64,000 nucleotides of DNA from contig NZ_CP085876.1 in the NCBI RefSeq assembly GCF_013284245.2, forward strand, positions 5,234,001 to 5,298,000. The letters are read 5' to 3'. Of this stretch, positions 37,558 through 45,675 are shown piece after piece. Made by a program: the position numbers and the translations under genes. The stretch's first letter is position 1. Each line of letters opens with the position of its first letter. Source of the DNA: Brevibacillus sp. DP1.3A (lineage in GTDB: Bacteria; Bacillota; Bacilli; Brevibacillales; Brevibacillaceae). The notes beneath the pieces are model-generated. The model made no database searches. It saw nothing but the letters and a program-made list of their open reading frames with translations, and was not told the DNA's origin.

Positions 37558-37582
37558 CAATTCAGAAGGAAACCATTTCCTG

Positions 37583-38212
37583 CTATTGCAGGTCTTCGGC
37601 TTTTGTCCACATTTCCTCTGGGTTCAGCTCATAGATGCCCTCTTCTCGATACATATAATGATTCATGATGAATTCCCGGCGAATCGTAGCATAATCCTCG
37701 TGGAATTGGCGAATGTATTCGTTGATCTCTTGTTCCTTGTATTTGCGGTCTTTTTCTAACCCACGGACCATGTGTTCAAAGACGATCAGCTTTTTCTTCC
37801 GCTGGGACGGAATTTGTTTCAGCTTGCCATCTGGCGTAATGAAGCTGCGAATGACCTGCATTTTTTCCGCTGCCATCTGGTGCCTCCTCTGAACATGTGA
37901 GTTGTCTTGCGCAAAAATGTCCTCTGTTGTCGAATCCTTTGCTTTTTCCATGACGTTCACGATTGCCTGCGACTGGCGTTTTACATTGGCTTCGTGCAGG
38001 TAAAAGTAAATGGTGTTTTTATCACGACGTTCGTAAACGACACCTGCTTCTCGAAGCTTTGCCATATGGTGGGTGATGGTAGGAGGTGTTACGCCGAGCT
38101 TGCCTGCCAACGCCTGTCCGTGCAGGGGACCATTTGCCAAAATCGCGAGAATGCGTACGCGCGTCGGGTCTCCGAGTGCTTTGTAAAAGGTGACGAGTTG
38201 GTTTAATTGCAA
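37583..38212 (-). CDS. ArsR-family regulator with C-terminal DUF2087
   Basis: A 209-residue two-domain protein. Residues 1-90 are an ArsR winged helix (LGDPTRVRILAILANGPLHGQALAGKLGVTPPTITHHMAKLREAGVV) without the metal-binding Cys motif. Residues 125-205 match DUF2087 (GKLKQIPSQRKKKLIVFEHMVRGLEKDRKYKEQEINEYI and ATIRREFIMNHYMYREEGIYEL), a domain often fused to such regulators with unknown ligand. No divergent target gene is adjacent. A direct repeat just upstream suggests autoregulation. Confidence 0.88.
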   Translation of the reverse strand: MQLNQLVTFYKALGDPTRVRILAILANGPLHGQALAGKLGVTPPTITHHMAKLREAGVVYERRDKNTIYFYLHEANVKRQSQAIVNVMEKAKDSTTEDIFAQDNSHVQRRHQMAAEKMQVIRSFITPDGKLKQIPSQRKKKLIVFEHMVRGLEKDRKYKEQEINEYIRQFHEDYATIRREFIMNHYMYREEGIYELNPEEMWTKAEDLQ

Positions 38213-38246
38213 AACGAGGCACTCCTTTCTTTGTCTATTCGTTTCG

Positions 38247-38273
38247 ATTAGATGATATTCTAATTAGATGATA
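38247..38273. promoter_or_regulatory. Direct-repeat operator upstream of the ArsR gene
   Basis: ATTAGATGATA occurs twice, at 38247-38257 and 38263-38273, spaced 16 bp. It lies 35-60 bp before the ATG, where the promoter should be, so it is likely the regulator's own binding site. Confidence 0.45.
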
Positions 38274-38342
38274 AGTTTGATTTCTTTGGCTGTCAATTCG
38301 AGCACGTATCAAACACCCTTAGCCGTTGCTGTTGGTGGCAGC

Positions 38343-38543
38343 GGAAAAAGGAGAAAACGCTCGAGCTTCTTGGGCCCCCTGCATGGGGTCATTCCTGCAC
38401 GGCTCCGTGGAAAAAGGGAAACCGCGTCCAAAGTAGTCCTCTCAGGGAGCATATTCAGAGGTGGACGCTTAAAGGCGTGTTTCCCTTTTTCCACTGCGCC
38501 TCGGCTGGTGTCCCAAAGAGCCTCGCTTATTTCTCCTTTTTCC
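38343..38543 (-). repeat. Nested-palindrome element, type C copy 2
   Basis: A 201-bp element in minus orientation. Outer arms GGAAAAAGGAGAAA / TTTCTCCTTTTTCC and inner stem GTGGAAAAAGGGAAAC / GTTTCCCTTTTTCCAC are both perfect and differ from copy 1 (22864) by paired changes in both arms. The loop keeps GCGTCCA / TGGACGC and CCTCT / AGAGG stems. GGAGCCGTGCAGG and CCCCATGCAGGGG follow on its strand. Confidence 0.85.
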
Positions 38544-38645
38544 TCGAAGCGGCTCTCGCTGTAGTTGTGACTGGTTTTTGTCAGTTAATCAGGATGATTG
38601 AAGCGTCTTGCATTCACCTTCAATGATGTTTAATAAAGCTGCGTA

Positions 38646-38846
38646 GAAGAAGCGCATTTCCAGTCCAAGCGCCTCTGAAGCCCATCTCAGCTCCGGAATG
38701 AATGACGGGGAATTTCAGCTTTTATTACATACAAAAACGCATTTGCGTTTTCTGGTTTGAAGCGCTCCCGTCATTCATTCCGGAGCGGACAGTCTTCCCC
38801 CCTTGCGGGGCGGAGGCCGAAGCGTAGACTGGAAATGCGCTTCTTC
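38646..38846 (+). repeat. Nested-palindrome element, type B copy 2
   Basis: A 201-bp copy of the element at 16492. Outer arms GAAGAAGCGCATTTCCAGTC and its perfect complement; inner stem GGAATGAATGACGGG / CCCGTCATTCATTCC. Both stems carry compensated changes relative to copy 1. The loop adds AAAACGC/GCGTTTT. GGAGCGGACAGTC and CCCCCCTTGCGGGG follow; right border CCCACTACAGCCAC. The 689-bp gap 38213-38901 holds this and the type C copy but no gene. Confidence 0.85.
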
Positions 38847-38871
38847 TCCCCACTACAGCCACTTTTCCAAA

Positions 38872-38900
38872 AAAAAGAACAGTCATAAAGAGACTGTTCC
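38872..38900 (-). terminator. Rho-independent terminator of ytoI
   Basis: GAACAGTC pairs with GACTGTTC. On the minus strand eight T follow. It lies directly past the ytoI stop. Confidence 0.85.
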
Positions 38901-38901
38901 T

Positions 38902-40212
38902 TTAACGCTCAATAATTTGCGCAGTAATCATGGCCTGCCCCACGAGCTGATCCCCGTGGAATACGGATACTTCGACTTTTCCGAAGCGGCGGCTGATGTC
39001 CAATAGGCGCGGCTTAACTTCGATATGACTTTCCATCTGGACTGGCTTTAGGAAATAGACGGTGATATTTTCCGGTACCATGTCGCCTCGACGATGATGA
39101 CGCAGCAGGTTACAAGCAGCCTCGACCATGACCGTCGTCATAATTCCGCTGGCAATCGTACCGAGATGGTTGGTCATTTGTGGGCTCACATCCCCAAGAT
39201 AGACCATCTCATCTGCTTGTCGCTCCTCACGGAAATGGGACATGATCAGATTCGGGAACGTTTCACTCATCTGGGGTTGCTTAGCTGTAAATTGCAGTGC
39301 TTTTAACACGTCGTTGCGGCTCAAGACCCCTACGAGCTTGCGATGGTTGTCTACGACAGGCAATAGCTCGATTCCTTCCCACACCATGGTGTGCGCAGAT
39401 GACGCTACGGATACCCGCGGCGAGGTCGTAATCGGGTTTTTCGTCATGACCTTATCGATCGTCGCCGTTTCCTCGTGACCGATGATGTCTTTAGAGGTAA
39501 CAATCCCGATCAGGCGCATCTGCTCGTCAACGACGGGGAATCTCGTGTCCTGATACAGCTCCGTATACTGGTGCCACTTAGCAACAGAATCTGATGTCAA
39601 TAAGACAGGCGTTTCTGCAAGCGGCTTCAAAATATCCTCTACCATTACGATTTCCTTTTTGATGAGGCGATCATAAATGGCTCGGTTAATCATCGATGCT
39701 ACCGTAAAGGAGTCGTAGCTGGAGGAGATGATTGGCAGCGCTAAGCGGTCAGCCAGCTGCTTGATTTCCTCGCTTGTATCGAATCCCCCGGTAATTAATA
39801 CAGCAGCCCCTTGCTGCAAAGCGATTTTGTGCGCCTGATAGCGGTTACCGACAATCAAGAGACTTCCGGCATCGATATAGCGCATCATGGCTTCGAGCTG
39901 CATGGCTCCTATTACAAATTTATTCAAGGTCTTGTGTAAGCCTTCACGTCCGGCTTGCACATGACCATCGACGATGTTCACAACCTCCGCAAAGGTCAAA
40001 CGTTCAATATTTTCCTTTTGCTTCTTCTCGATTCTCACCGTGCCGACACGCTCAATCGTGCTGACGTATCCTTGTGTTTCCGCTTCCTTGATCGCGCGGT
40101 ATGCAGTCCCTTCACTCACATCCAGGTCTTTCGCGATCTGCCGCACGGAAATCTTCGAACCGATCGGAAGGCGATCAATATGTTGCAAGATTTGTTCATG
40201 TTTCGTTGCCAT
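38902..40212 (-). CDS. ytoI: HTH-DRTGG-CBS-hotdog regulator YtoI
   Basis: A 436-residue cytoplasmic multi-domain protein. The order is an N-terminal winged helix (residues 8-60, ISVRQIAKDLDVSEGTAYRAIKEAETQGYV), a DRTGG domain (about 75-180), two CBS domains (about 190-310, for example FPVVDEQMRLIGIVTSKDIIG and LLPVVDNHRKLVGVLSRNDVL), and a C-terminal hotdog thioesterase-like domain (about 320-435). The fold combination is that of B. subtilis YtoI. CBS domains suggest sensing of adenine nucleotides; the DNA target is unknown. The ATG at 40212 follows GGAAGGGGG; the longer ORF to 40272 is unsupported. Confidence 0.9.
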   Translation of the reverse strand: MATKHEQILQHIDRLPIGSKISVRQIAKDLDVSEGTAYRAIKEAETQGYVSTIERVGTVRIEKKQKENIERLTFAEVVNIVDGHVQAGREGLHKTLNKFVIGAMQLEAMMRYIDAGSLLIVGNRYQAHKIALQQGAAVLITGGFDTSEEIKQLADRLALPIISSSYDSFTVASMINRAIYDRLIKKEIVMVEDILKPLAETPVLLTSDSVAKWHQYTELYQDTRFPVVDEQMRLIGIVTSKDIIGHEETATIDKVMTKNPITTSPRVSVASSAHTMVWEGIELLPVVDNHRKLVGVLSRNDVLKALQFTAKQPQMSETFPNLIMSHFREERQADEMVYLGDVSPQMTNHLGTIASGIMTTVMVEAACNLLRHHRRGDMVPENITVYFLKPVQMESHIEVKPRLLDISRRFGKVEVSVFHGDQLVGQAMITAQIIER

Positions 40213-40290
40213 ATTGCTATTCCCCCTTCCTTTTCTCCCACCCGTTCCATGTACGTGCGCTCCTTCGACCAATATACCCGAAGGCGGGGC

Positions 40291-40322
40291 AAAAAAAAAG
40301 GGTAGCTTTTTCGAAAGCTACC
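40291..40322 (-). terminator. Terminator upstream of ytoI, probably for yheB
   Basis: GGTAGCTTT pairs with AAAGCTACC (40301-40322), and nine T follow on the minus strand. It separates the yheB transcript from ytoI. Confidence 0.75.
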
Positions 40323-40431
40323 GACCAGAAAGTATATCATTAAGGGGGTTTTCATCGTGCTTTTATCATACCCAAGGAATATTACAGGATTATTACAACA
40401 CAGTTACAGTTTCTTTTCAGTTTTAGTACGT

Positions 40432-40454
40432 GTTCAAAAAACGACTCTTTGAAC
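40432..40454 (+). repeat. Short palindromic repeat, copy 2
   Basis: GTTCAAA and TTTGAAC flank AAACGACTC, and the right flank TTCC is shared with copy 3. It lies 10 bp past the yheB stop. Confidence 0.55.
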
Positions 40455-40464
40455 TTCCTTTTTC

Positions 40465-41622
40465 TTAACCGAAGAAGTTTGCCAATAATCCTTGGAATAG
40501 CCCTATAATCCCGCCAAGGATAAATCCGAGCACGGTAATCATGCGGAATTCCTTGCCTGAGATCCCGACAACCATCTCTTCAATTCTTTCAATCGGGAAA
40601 CCCTCTACTTGCCGGGTAACAATATCCCGGATGGTCAGGCGCGAAAATATTCTCTCTATGTTTTGTTGCAGCGTGTCCACCATCCACTTTGCCAAACGAG
40701 GAACGAGTTCCGTTGTCACCGTCTCAGAAAAAGGCGCTGTCAAACGAGACAGAGGCTCGTCCACGATACGCAGGCTTTGCTCCTCCAGCTTTGCAAAAAG
40801 CTTCCGCGCCCAGTCGTCCACTTGATCTCGCCCAATCCAGGCAACCACTTCGCCCACATTTTTGTCCAAGAGCTTGTCCGCTTCCTTATGCAAAAAGTAG
40901 TGCACGCGCTCGGAAAGCTCTCTGCTTTGCAATAGCTCATCGAGATACGGGAGAATCTTGCCCAAAATCTTGTCATCCCCAAGAAACATCCCGACCAAGC
41001 CACCAAACATGCCTCCGCCTCCACCGAGCAATCCGCGAACCATGTTTTGCAAGGTTTGCTGACCTTCCGGGGAATGTAAATATTCGCGGAAACGTTTCAA
41101 AAGCAGTTCGCTCACACTGCCAAGTGCAACATCCAGGCGCTCTCGTCCGTTTTCCGTAACGAACTCTCGCAGTTTTTTCTCTTCATATTGTGCCAGAACC
41201 TGTTCAACAAAAGTACCCCATTTCGCCTCGATAGGCGCGCGGACACCCTCACTCCACGTTCCGTCTTCCTTAAATAACTGTGGCATCACCGTGAGCAATG
41301 CTTGACGTAGACTACGCTCATCTGTCATCCAGTCGCGAGCGATGGTGTTCATCCATCCCGTCAGTGTGCTCTCCAAACCACTCTGGTTCAGCGCACGCTT
41401 GACCCCCTCTGTCGTCAGCAAATGTTCTTCGACGAGTCTGCCCATTTGTATCGCGATATCGTCCCGTCTCCTCGGGATCAATCCCGGAGTAAAAGGCACT
41501 TTCCATCTGCCTATATACCACGGTTTTACTGGTTTAAACAGCATTCGGATGGCTAAATCATTCGTCACTCCACCGATGACAGAGCCTACTGCAATATTCA
41601 CTAATAGTATCCAAGCGTTCAT
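40465..41622 (-). CDS. yheB: DUF445 (UPF0754) membrane protein YheB
   Basis: A 385-residue protein with a TM helix at each end (AWILLVNIAVGSVIGGVTNDLAI and the C-terminal MITVLGFILGGIIGLFQGLLANFF) and a long helical middle, as in DUF445. The motif NDLAIRMLFKPVKPWYIGRWKVPFTPGLIPRRRDDIA is diagnostic. In B. subtilis yheB lies next to yheC and yheD; here it is divergent from four such genes, so the locus is conserved but rearranged. The ATG at 41622 has TAGGA just before it; the start at 41658 is less likely. Function unknown. Confidence 0.88.
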   Translation of the reverse strand: MNAWILLVNIAVGSVIGGVTNDLAIRMLFKPVKPWYIGRWKVPFTPGLIPRRRDDIAIQMGRLVEEHLLTTEGVKRALNQSGLESTLTGWMNTIARDWMTDERSLRQALLTVMPQLFKEDGTWSEGVRAPIEAKWGTFVEQVLAQYEEKKLREFVTENGRERLDVALGSVSELLLKRFREYLHSPEGQQTLQNMVRGLLGGGGGMFGGLVGMFLGDDKILGKILPYLDELLQSRELSERVHYFLHKEADKLLDKNVGEVVAWIGRDQVDDWARKLFAKLEEQSLRIVDEPLSRLTAPFSETVTTELVPRLAKWMVDTLQQNIERIFSRLTIRDIVTRQVEGFPIERIEEMVVGISGKEFRMITVLGFILGGIIGLFQGLLANFFG

Positions 41623-41714
41623 AAATCCTAACAACCTCTCTTCTCTACATGGCACCAAACGTTTTGGATGCTCATACCATAGACTAACTTTTGCCTGATG
41701 GGAAGGGGATACTC

Positions 41715-43160
41715 ATGTCCTACGTTCCAACAATCGTTGTTGAAAACGAGATAATATCGGAAGTAGACCTTTACCTGCCCCAGGCGCACTTGCGCAAATG
41801 GAATCTTTCAACACCGTCCACCATTGCGGTTCAATTTGGGAGCAAAACCGTTTCCGCACGCTTAGGCAGTTGGGAACGGGGAGGCAAAACCTCGGGTAAA
41901 ACCTTCATACGACCATCTTTAGCTCAATCACTACATCTGCCCAGGGGCGTTCCACTCTTAATCCGTTATGATGCGAGTCAGAAAACAATCGTTTTCGGAC
42001 CGTATGTAGGTGTTCTTGTTTCGACCTACAATGCAGCGTTCTCGCAAGCACCGTTTGGACACCTAAACTCTTTCTTCCAGGAGATGTCTGATATCACCCG
42101 TAAACGCGGAGGTATCCTTTGTGTATTTCGGCTTCAGGATGTCAACTGGGATGCGGAAATCGTGCGCGGCATCGTTAGAAGAGGAGGCGTCTGGAGACAA
42201 ACCTTACTTCCTCTTCCGCAATGCATTTACAACCGGCTCGTATCCCGCCAACGCGAACGAAGTGAACAGATGGTCAACTGGGTTCAACGCTGCAAGGACG
42301 CTTCCATTCCCTTTTTTAACGAGCGTTTTTTGAATAAGTGGCATGTACACGCCGCTCTTGAGAATCAACCAACAGCCTCCGAACATCTTCCTAGTATGGT
42401 TCGTTATTTGAAACAGGAAGACCTACGGCAAATGCTATCTACGTATCGCACCGTTTATGCAAAACCAGCTAACGGCAGCATGGGGCGCGGGATCATTCGA
42501 GTTCGCAGTTCGCCCGAGGGATACCAGCTCGCGTTCCCCGGAGGATTGCGCAAATCATTTGCTAGCATTCAGAGCTTACATCAGTATTTGCAAAAAAGGG
42601 CAAAAGGCACATCCTATTTGCTGCAACAAGGGTTAACGTTAATCGGCATCCAAGGACGACCGACAGATTTTCGTGTATTGGTACAAAAAGACCGAAAAGG
42701 CGAATGGTCCATCACTTCCATGGTAGCTCGCCTGGGATTAAACCACATTGTTTCCAATATAGCCAGAGGCGGGCAAATGATGACTCCCCTTCAGGCGCTG
42801 CGAGTTTGTGGACCACGGGCGAGCGCGATTCGACCATCCCCTCAAACGTTACGCGCAGTAGCACTTAAGCTCGCGATCCTTTTAGAAGAATCACTGCCTG
42901 GGCAGTACGCAGAATTCGGAATTGATCTGGGAGTCGATGTCCATGGACGTGTGTGGCTATTGGAGGTCAACAGCAAGCCATCCAAGACAGCCAAAACCGT
43001 TCCGTTGCCTGAGGGTGCCGAAGAGCTGCCTCGGCGTGCTCGCCCTTCTGTCATTCGCATGCTGGATTATTCCGCCTTTCTAAGTGGTTTTCCCCGGACC
43101 ATTCAACCACAAAAGACGATAAAAAGAAGACCGAAGCGCAACAAAAACAGGCGAAGGTGA
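41715..43160 (+). CDS. YheC/YheD-type ATP-grasp spore coat protein, paralogue 1
   Basis: A 481-residue member of the YheC/YheD family (ATP-grasp fold, endospore coat-associated in B. subtilis). An N-terminal beta-rich domain (about 1-110) is followed by the ATP-grasp (about 110-450). Key stretches are YAKPANGSMGRGIIRV (glycine-rich ATP loop), GRPTDFRVLVQKD and EFGIDLGVDVHGRVWLLEVNSKPSKT, the last holding the metal-binding Glu and Asn. The tail is strongly basic (KTIKRRPKRNKNRRR), unlike the other three copies. The start at 41715 follows GGAAGGGG. First of four tandem paralogues. Confidence 0.88.
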   Translation: MSYVPTIVVENEIISEVDLYLPQAHLRKWNLSTPSTIAVQFGSKTVSARLGSWERGGKTSGKTFIRPSLAQSLHLPRGVPLLIRYDASQKTIVFGPYVGVLVSTYNAAFSQAPFGHLNSFFQEMSDITRKRGGILCVFRLQDVNWDAEIVRGIVRRGGVWRQTLLPLPQCIYNRLVSRQRERSEQMVNWVQRCKDASIPFFNERFLNKWHVHAALENQPTASEHLPSMVRYLKQEDLRQMLSTYRTVYAKPANGSMGRGIIRVRSSPEGYQLAFPGGLRKSFASIQSLHQYLQKRAKGTSYLLQQGLTLIGIQGRPTDFRVLVQKDRKGEWSITSMVARLGLNHIVSNIARGGQMMTPLQALRVCGPRASAIRPSPQTLRAVALKLAILLEESLPGQYAEFGIDLGVDVHGRVWLLEVNSKPSKTAKTVPLPEGAEELPRRARPSVIRMLDYSAFLSGFPRTIQPQKTIKRRPKRNKNRRR

Positions 43161-43165
43161 CCTAC

Positions 43166-44254
43166 ATGACAGCATCCGAGAGAAGTCTGGGCATCATGGC
43201 CCGGTGCCAAGGCTCCCACTTTGTAGACAAAGGGTACTACAAAAAGCTTACGCTCTATGGACGCAAGCACGGCATTCGCGTCTTCGTTTTTTCACCACGT
43301 CAGGTTAACTTTTCCACCCGAATGGTAAAAGGCTTCGAATATCGCAATGGGTCCTGGCACGCGAAAGACTTCCCAATCCCCGCCTTTATCTATGATCGTT
43401 GCTTTGTGGGCCCATCTTATCGCCACTATAAACCATTTGTGGAAAAGTTGCAAAACGATCGCAACATTACGTTTTTGGGGCATGGTCTGTCTGGAAAATG
43501 GCAGGTGCACCAGATGCTCGTTAAGTCCCCTCTCCTCGCCCCGCTGCTCCCGCCTACTGAAATATTCTCATATCCTGTGCTCCATGCAACCTTGCAAAAA
43601 TACGGGGCAGCCATCATCAAGCCGATGGCGGGAACTCACGGTATTGGCGTCGTGAGAATCAAAGAAGTGCGCAGTGGCTATGAAGCTTCTGGACGAAACC
43701 GAGACAATAAGCCTTTCACCAGGCGAATTCGTGACACTGCCGGATTAAAAAGTTTTGTGTCTGTCTTTACTGCCGGCCGCAAGTTCCTGGTACAGCCCTA
43801 TTTGGAGTTGCATACCCCGGATGGTACCCCATTCGATGTCCGTGTTCTGGTTCAAAAAAACGGGCTGGGTAAATGGGGGACGACTGGCAAAGCTGTGCGA
43901 CTGGGAGATAAACGCAGTATCACCTCCAATTTGCACGGAGGAGGGAAAGCAACACCTCTGGCCTCTTTCCTGCCCCTTCACTTCACATCCGCAAAAGCGG
44001 CACGCATCGAGCAAACAATCAAGCGAGTGGCAGAAGAACTTCCCCGTTTTTTGGAAGAGTCACACGGCAGACTCGTTGAGCTGGGAATCGATATTGGCAT
44101 CGACACCGCAGGTAATGTTTGGATCATTGAGGTAAACAGCAGGCCAGGGCGAACCGTTTTTCGCATGATTGACGACCCGACTGCACAACTGCATTCGATT
44201 ACTCAGCCTGTTCGCTACGCCCACTATCTCATGAAAGAGCGTGTAGGAGGTTAA
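43166..44254 (+). CDS. YheC/YheD-type ATP-grasp protein, paralogue 2 (short)
   Basis: A 362-residue paralogue lacking the N-terminal beta domain of its neighbours; it begins directly with the ATP-grasp (LGIMARCQGSHFVDKGYYKKLTLYGRKHG). It retains IIKPMAGTHGIGVVRIKE, GTPFDVRVLVQKNG and ELGIDIGIDTAGNVWIIEVNSRPGRT. The ATG at 43166 follows GCGAAGGTG; an alternative GTG at 43157 overlaps the previous stop. Head-to-tail with copies 1 and 3 (3-bp gap to copy 3), so one transcript. The ligase substrate is unknown. Confidence 0.86.
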   Translation: MTASERSLGIMARCQGSHFVDKGYYKKLTLYGRKHGIRVFVFSPRQVNFSTRMVKGFEYRNGSWHAKDFPIPAFIYDRCFVGPSYRHYKPFVEKLQNDRNITFLGHGLSGKWQVHQMLVKSPLLAPLLPPTEIFSYPVLHATLQKYGAAIIKPMAGTHGIGVVRIKEVRSGYEASGRNRDNKPFTRRIRDTAGLKSFVSVFTAGRKFLVQPYLELHTPDGTPFDVRVLVQKNGLGKWGTTGKAVRLGDKRSITSNLHGGGKATPLASFLPLHFTSAKAARIEQTIKRVAEELPRFLEESHGRLVELGIDIGIDTAGNVWIIEVNSRPGRTVFRMIDDPTAQLHSITQPVRYAHYLMKERVGG

Positions 44255-44257
44255 AGC

Positions 44258-45634
44258 ATGGAAACGTTCAGAATGCGGCTTCGCTTCCTTTCCAACCCCC
44301 GTATCAGTGGGATTATCCTACCAGCTACTCTCTTCCAACAGCTACAGCTACGGCAACGCCAAAAAATAAAGGTCTTACTGGGTAAAAAGGAAGTAGTCGC
44401 AACTGTCTTACAAGATAAACGCAATCCGGATACGAACGTCTTGAAAGTGACGACGCTCTTGCAAACGGAGCTGGGCATTCCTCACCCTGGCTTGATCCAG
44501 CTCAAACTAGAAGGCTCCGCACTCCGGATCGGTCCTTCAATCGGGATCGTTACGACTGGCATAAGACGAGATCCCAAGCAGCCAATTGGCCCTCGCACCT
44601 CGTTTTTTTACAATCTGTTACAAGCTCAAGAAGGGAAAGGCGTTTTCTACTATATATTTTCCCCAACCGATGTGGACTGGGAATCCAGTACGGTCAAAGC
44701 GTGGTTTTTGCGCAGAAACAAGTCAGGCGGCTACTTTTGGAAAAAGCATGTGACCGCCATGCCCGATGTCGTCTATGATCGTATTCCCTCTCGTTCGGCA
44801 GAAAAACATGAAGCCGTCCAGGAATTCAAGTTTCGACTCGCCAGTTACCCCAATTTACCAATGTTCAATCAGGGCTTTTTTAACAAATGGGGCGTGCACC
44901 AACTGCTTTATCCGAATCCAGAAGTGAATGAGCATATCCCGGAGACTTACACCTCTCCTTCTCTTACCACTGTTCGAAACTTGCTGCGTAAATACCCCAT
45001 CGTTTACTTGAAGCCCAAAAATGGAAGTCTCGGGTACGGTATTGTCAAAGTTGTTCACCAGGCAGGCGGTGGCTTTACTGCCTCCTATCATACAGGCAGC
45101 GGCAATGTAAAAAGACAATTTTCCAAGCTGTCCAGCCTTTATCAGCATGTCTTCCGCAGTCGTCGCGTCAGTGCGTATCTGGCACAACAGGGCATTTCGC
45201 TCATGACATTCCATGGACGACCGTTTGATTTCCGTGTTCACTTGCATAAAAATCAGCAAAACGAGTGGGTCGTCTCCTGCACGGCAGCCAAGGTTGCCGG
45301 TTCTGGCAGCGTAACTACCCACGTACGCACGGGTGGAACTGTCATCCCCGGCGATGACCTGTTGCAGCACCTGTTTGGCAGACAAAAACCCCTCATGACT
45401 CAGCGCATTTCTGACGCGTCGATCCGACTCGCTACTGCAATCGAACTGGCAAAAGGGATTGATTTAGGAGAATTGGGGCTGGACATGGGGATTGATACGC
45501 AAGGCCATGTCTGGATGTTCGAAGCGAATTCCAAGCCTGGCCGTTCTATATTCAAGCACGCCCGACTCAAGGAAGCTGATCACGAATCACGCAAGTTGCT
45601 CGTCGATTATAGCTGTTACTTGGCCAATTTCTAG
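44258..45634 (+). CDS. YheC/YheD-type ATP-grasp spore coat protein, paralogue 3
   Basis: A 458-residue full-length paralogue. The N-terminal domain (about 1-100) resembles that of copy 1 in layout, then comes the ATP-grasp. Motifs: YLKPKNGSLGYGIVKVVHQ, HGRPFDFRVHLHKN and ELGLDMGIDTQGHVWMFEANSKPGRS. GTAGGAGG precedes the ATG. Divergence between the copies is large outside these motifs, so the duplications are old, and the copies may have different substrates or partners in the coat. Confidence 0.87.
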   Translation: METFRMRLRFLSNPRISGIILPATLFQQLQLRQRQKIKVLLGKKEVVATVLQDKRNPDTNVLKVTTLLQTELGIPHPGLIQLKLEGSALRIGPSIGIVTTGIRRDPKQPIGPRTSFFYNLLQAQEGKGVFYYIFSPTDVDWESSTVKAWFLRRNKSGGYFWKKHVTAMPDVVYDRIPSRSAEKHEAVQEFKFRLASYPNLPMFNQGFFNKWGVHQLLYPNPEVNEHIPETYTSPSLTTVRNLLRKYPIVYLKPKNGSLGYGIVKVVHQAGGGFTASYHTGSGNVKRQFSKLSSLYQHVFRSRRVSAYLAQQGISLMTFHGRPFDFRVHLHKNQQNEWVVSCTAAKVAGSGSVTTHVRTGGTVIPGDDLLQHLFGRQKPLMTQRISDASIRLATAIELAKGIDLGELGLDMGIDTQGHVWMFEANSKPGRSIFKHARLKEADHESRKLLVDYSCYLANF

Positions 45635-45675
45635 TCGCACGCGATCTGTACCGTTTTTCAGGAAGGAGGAACACC

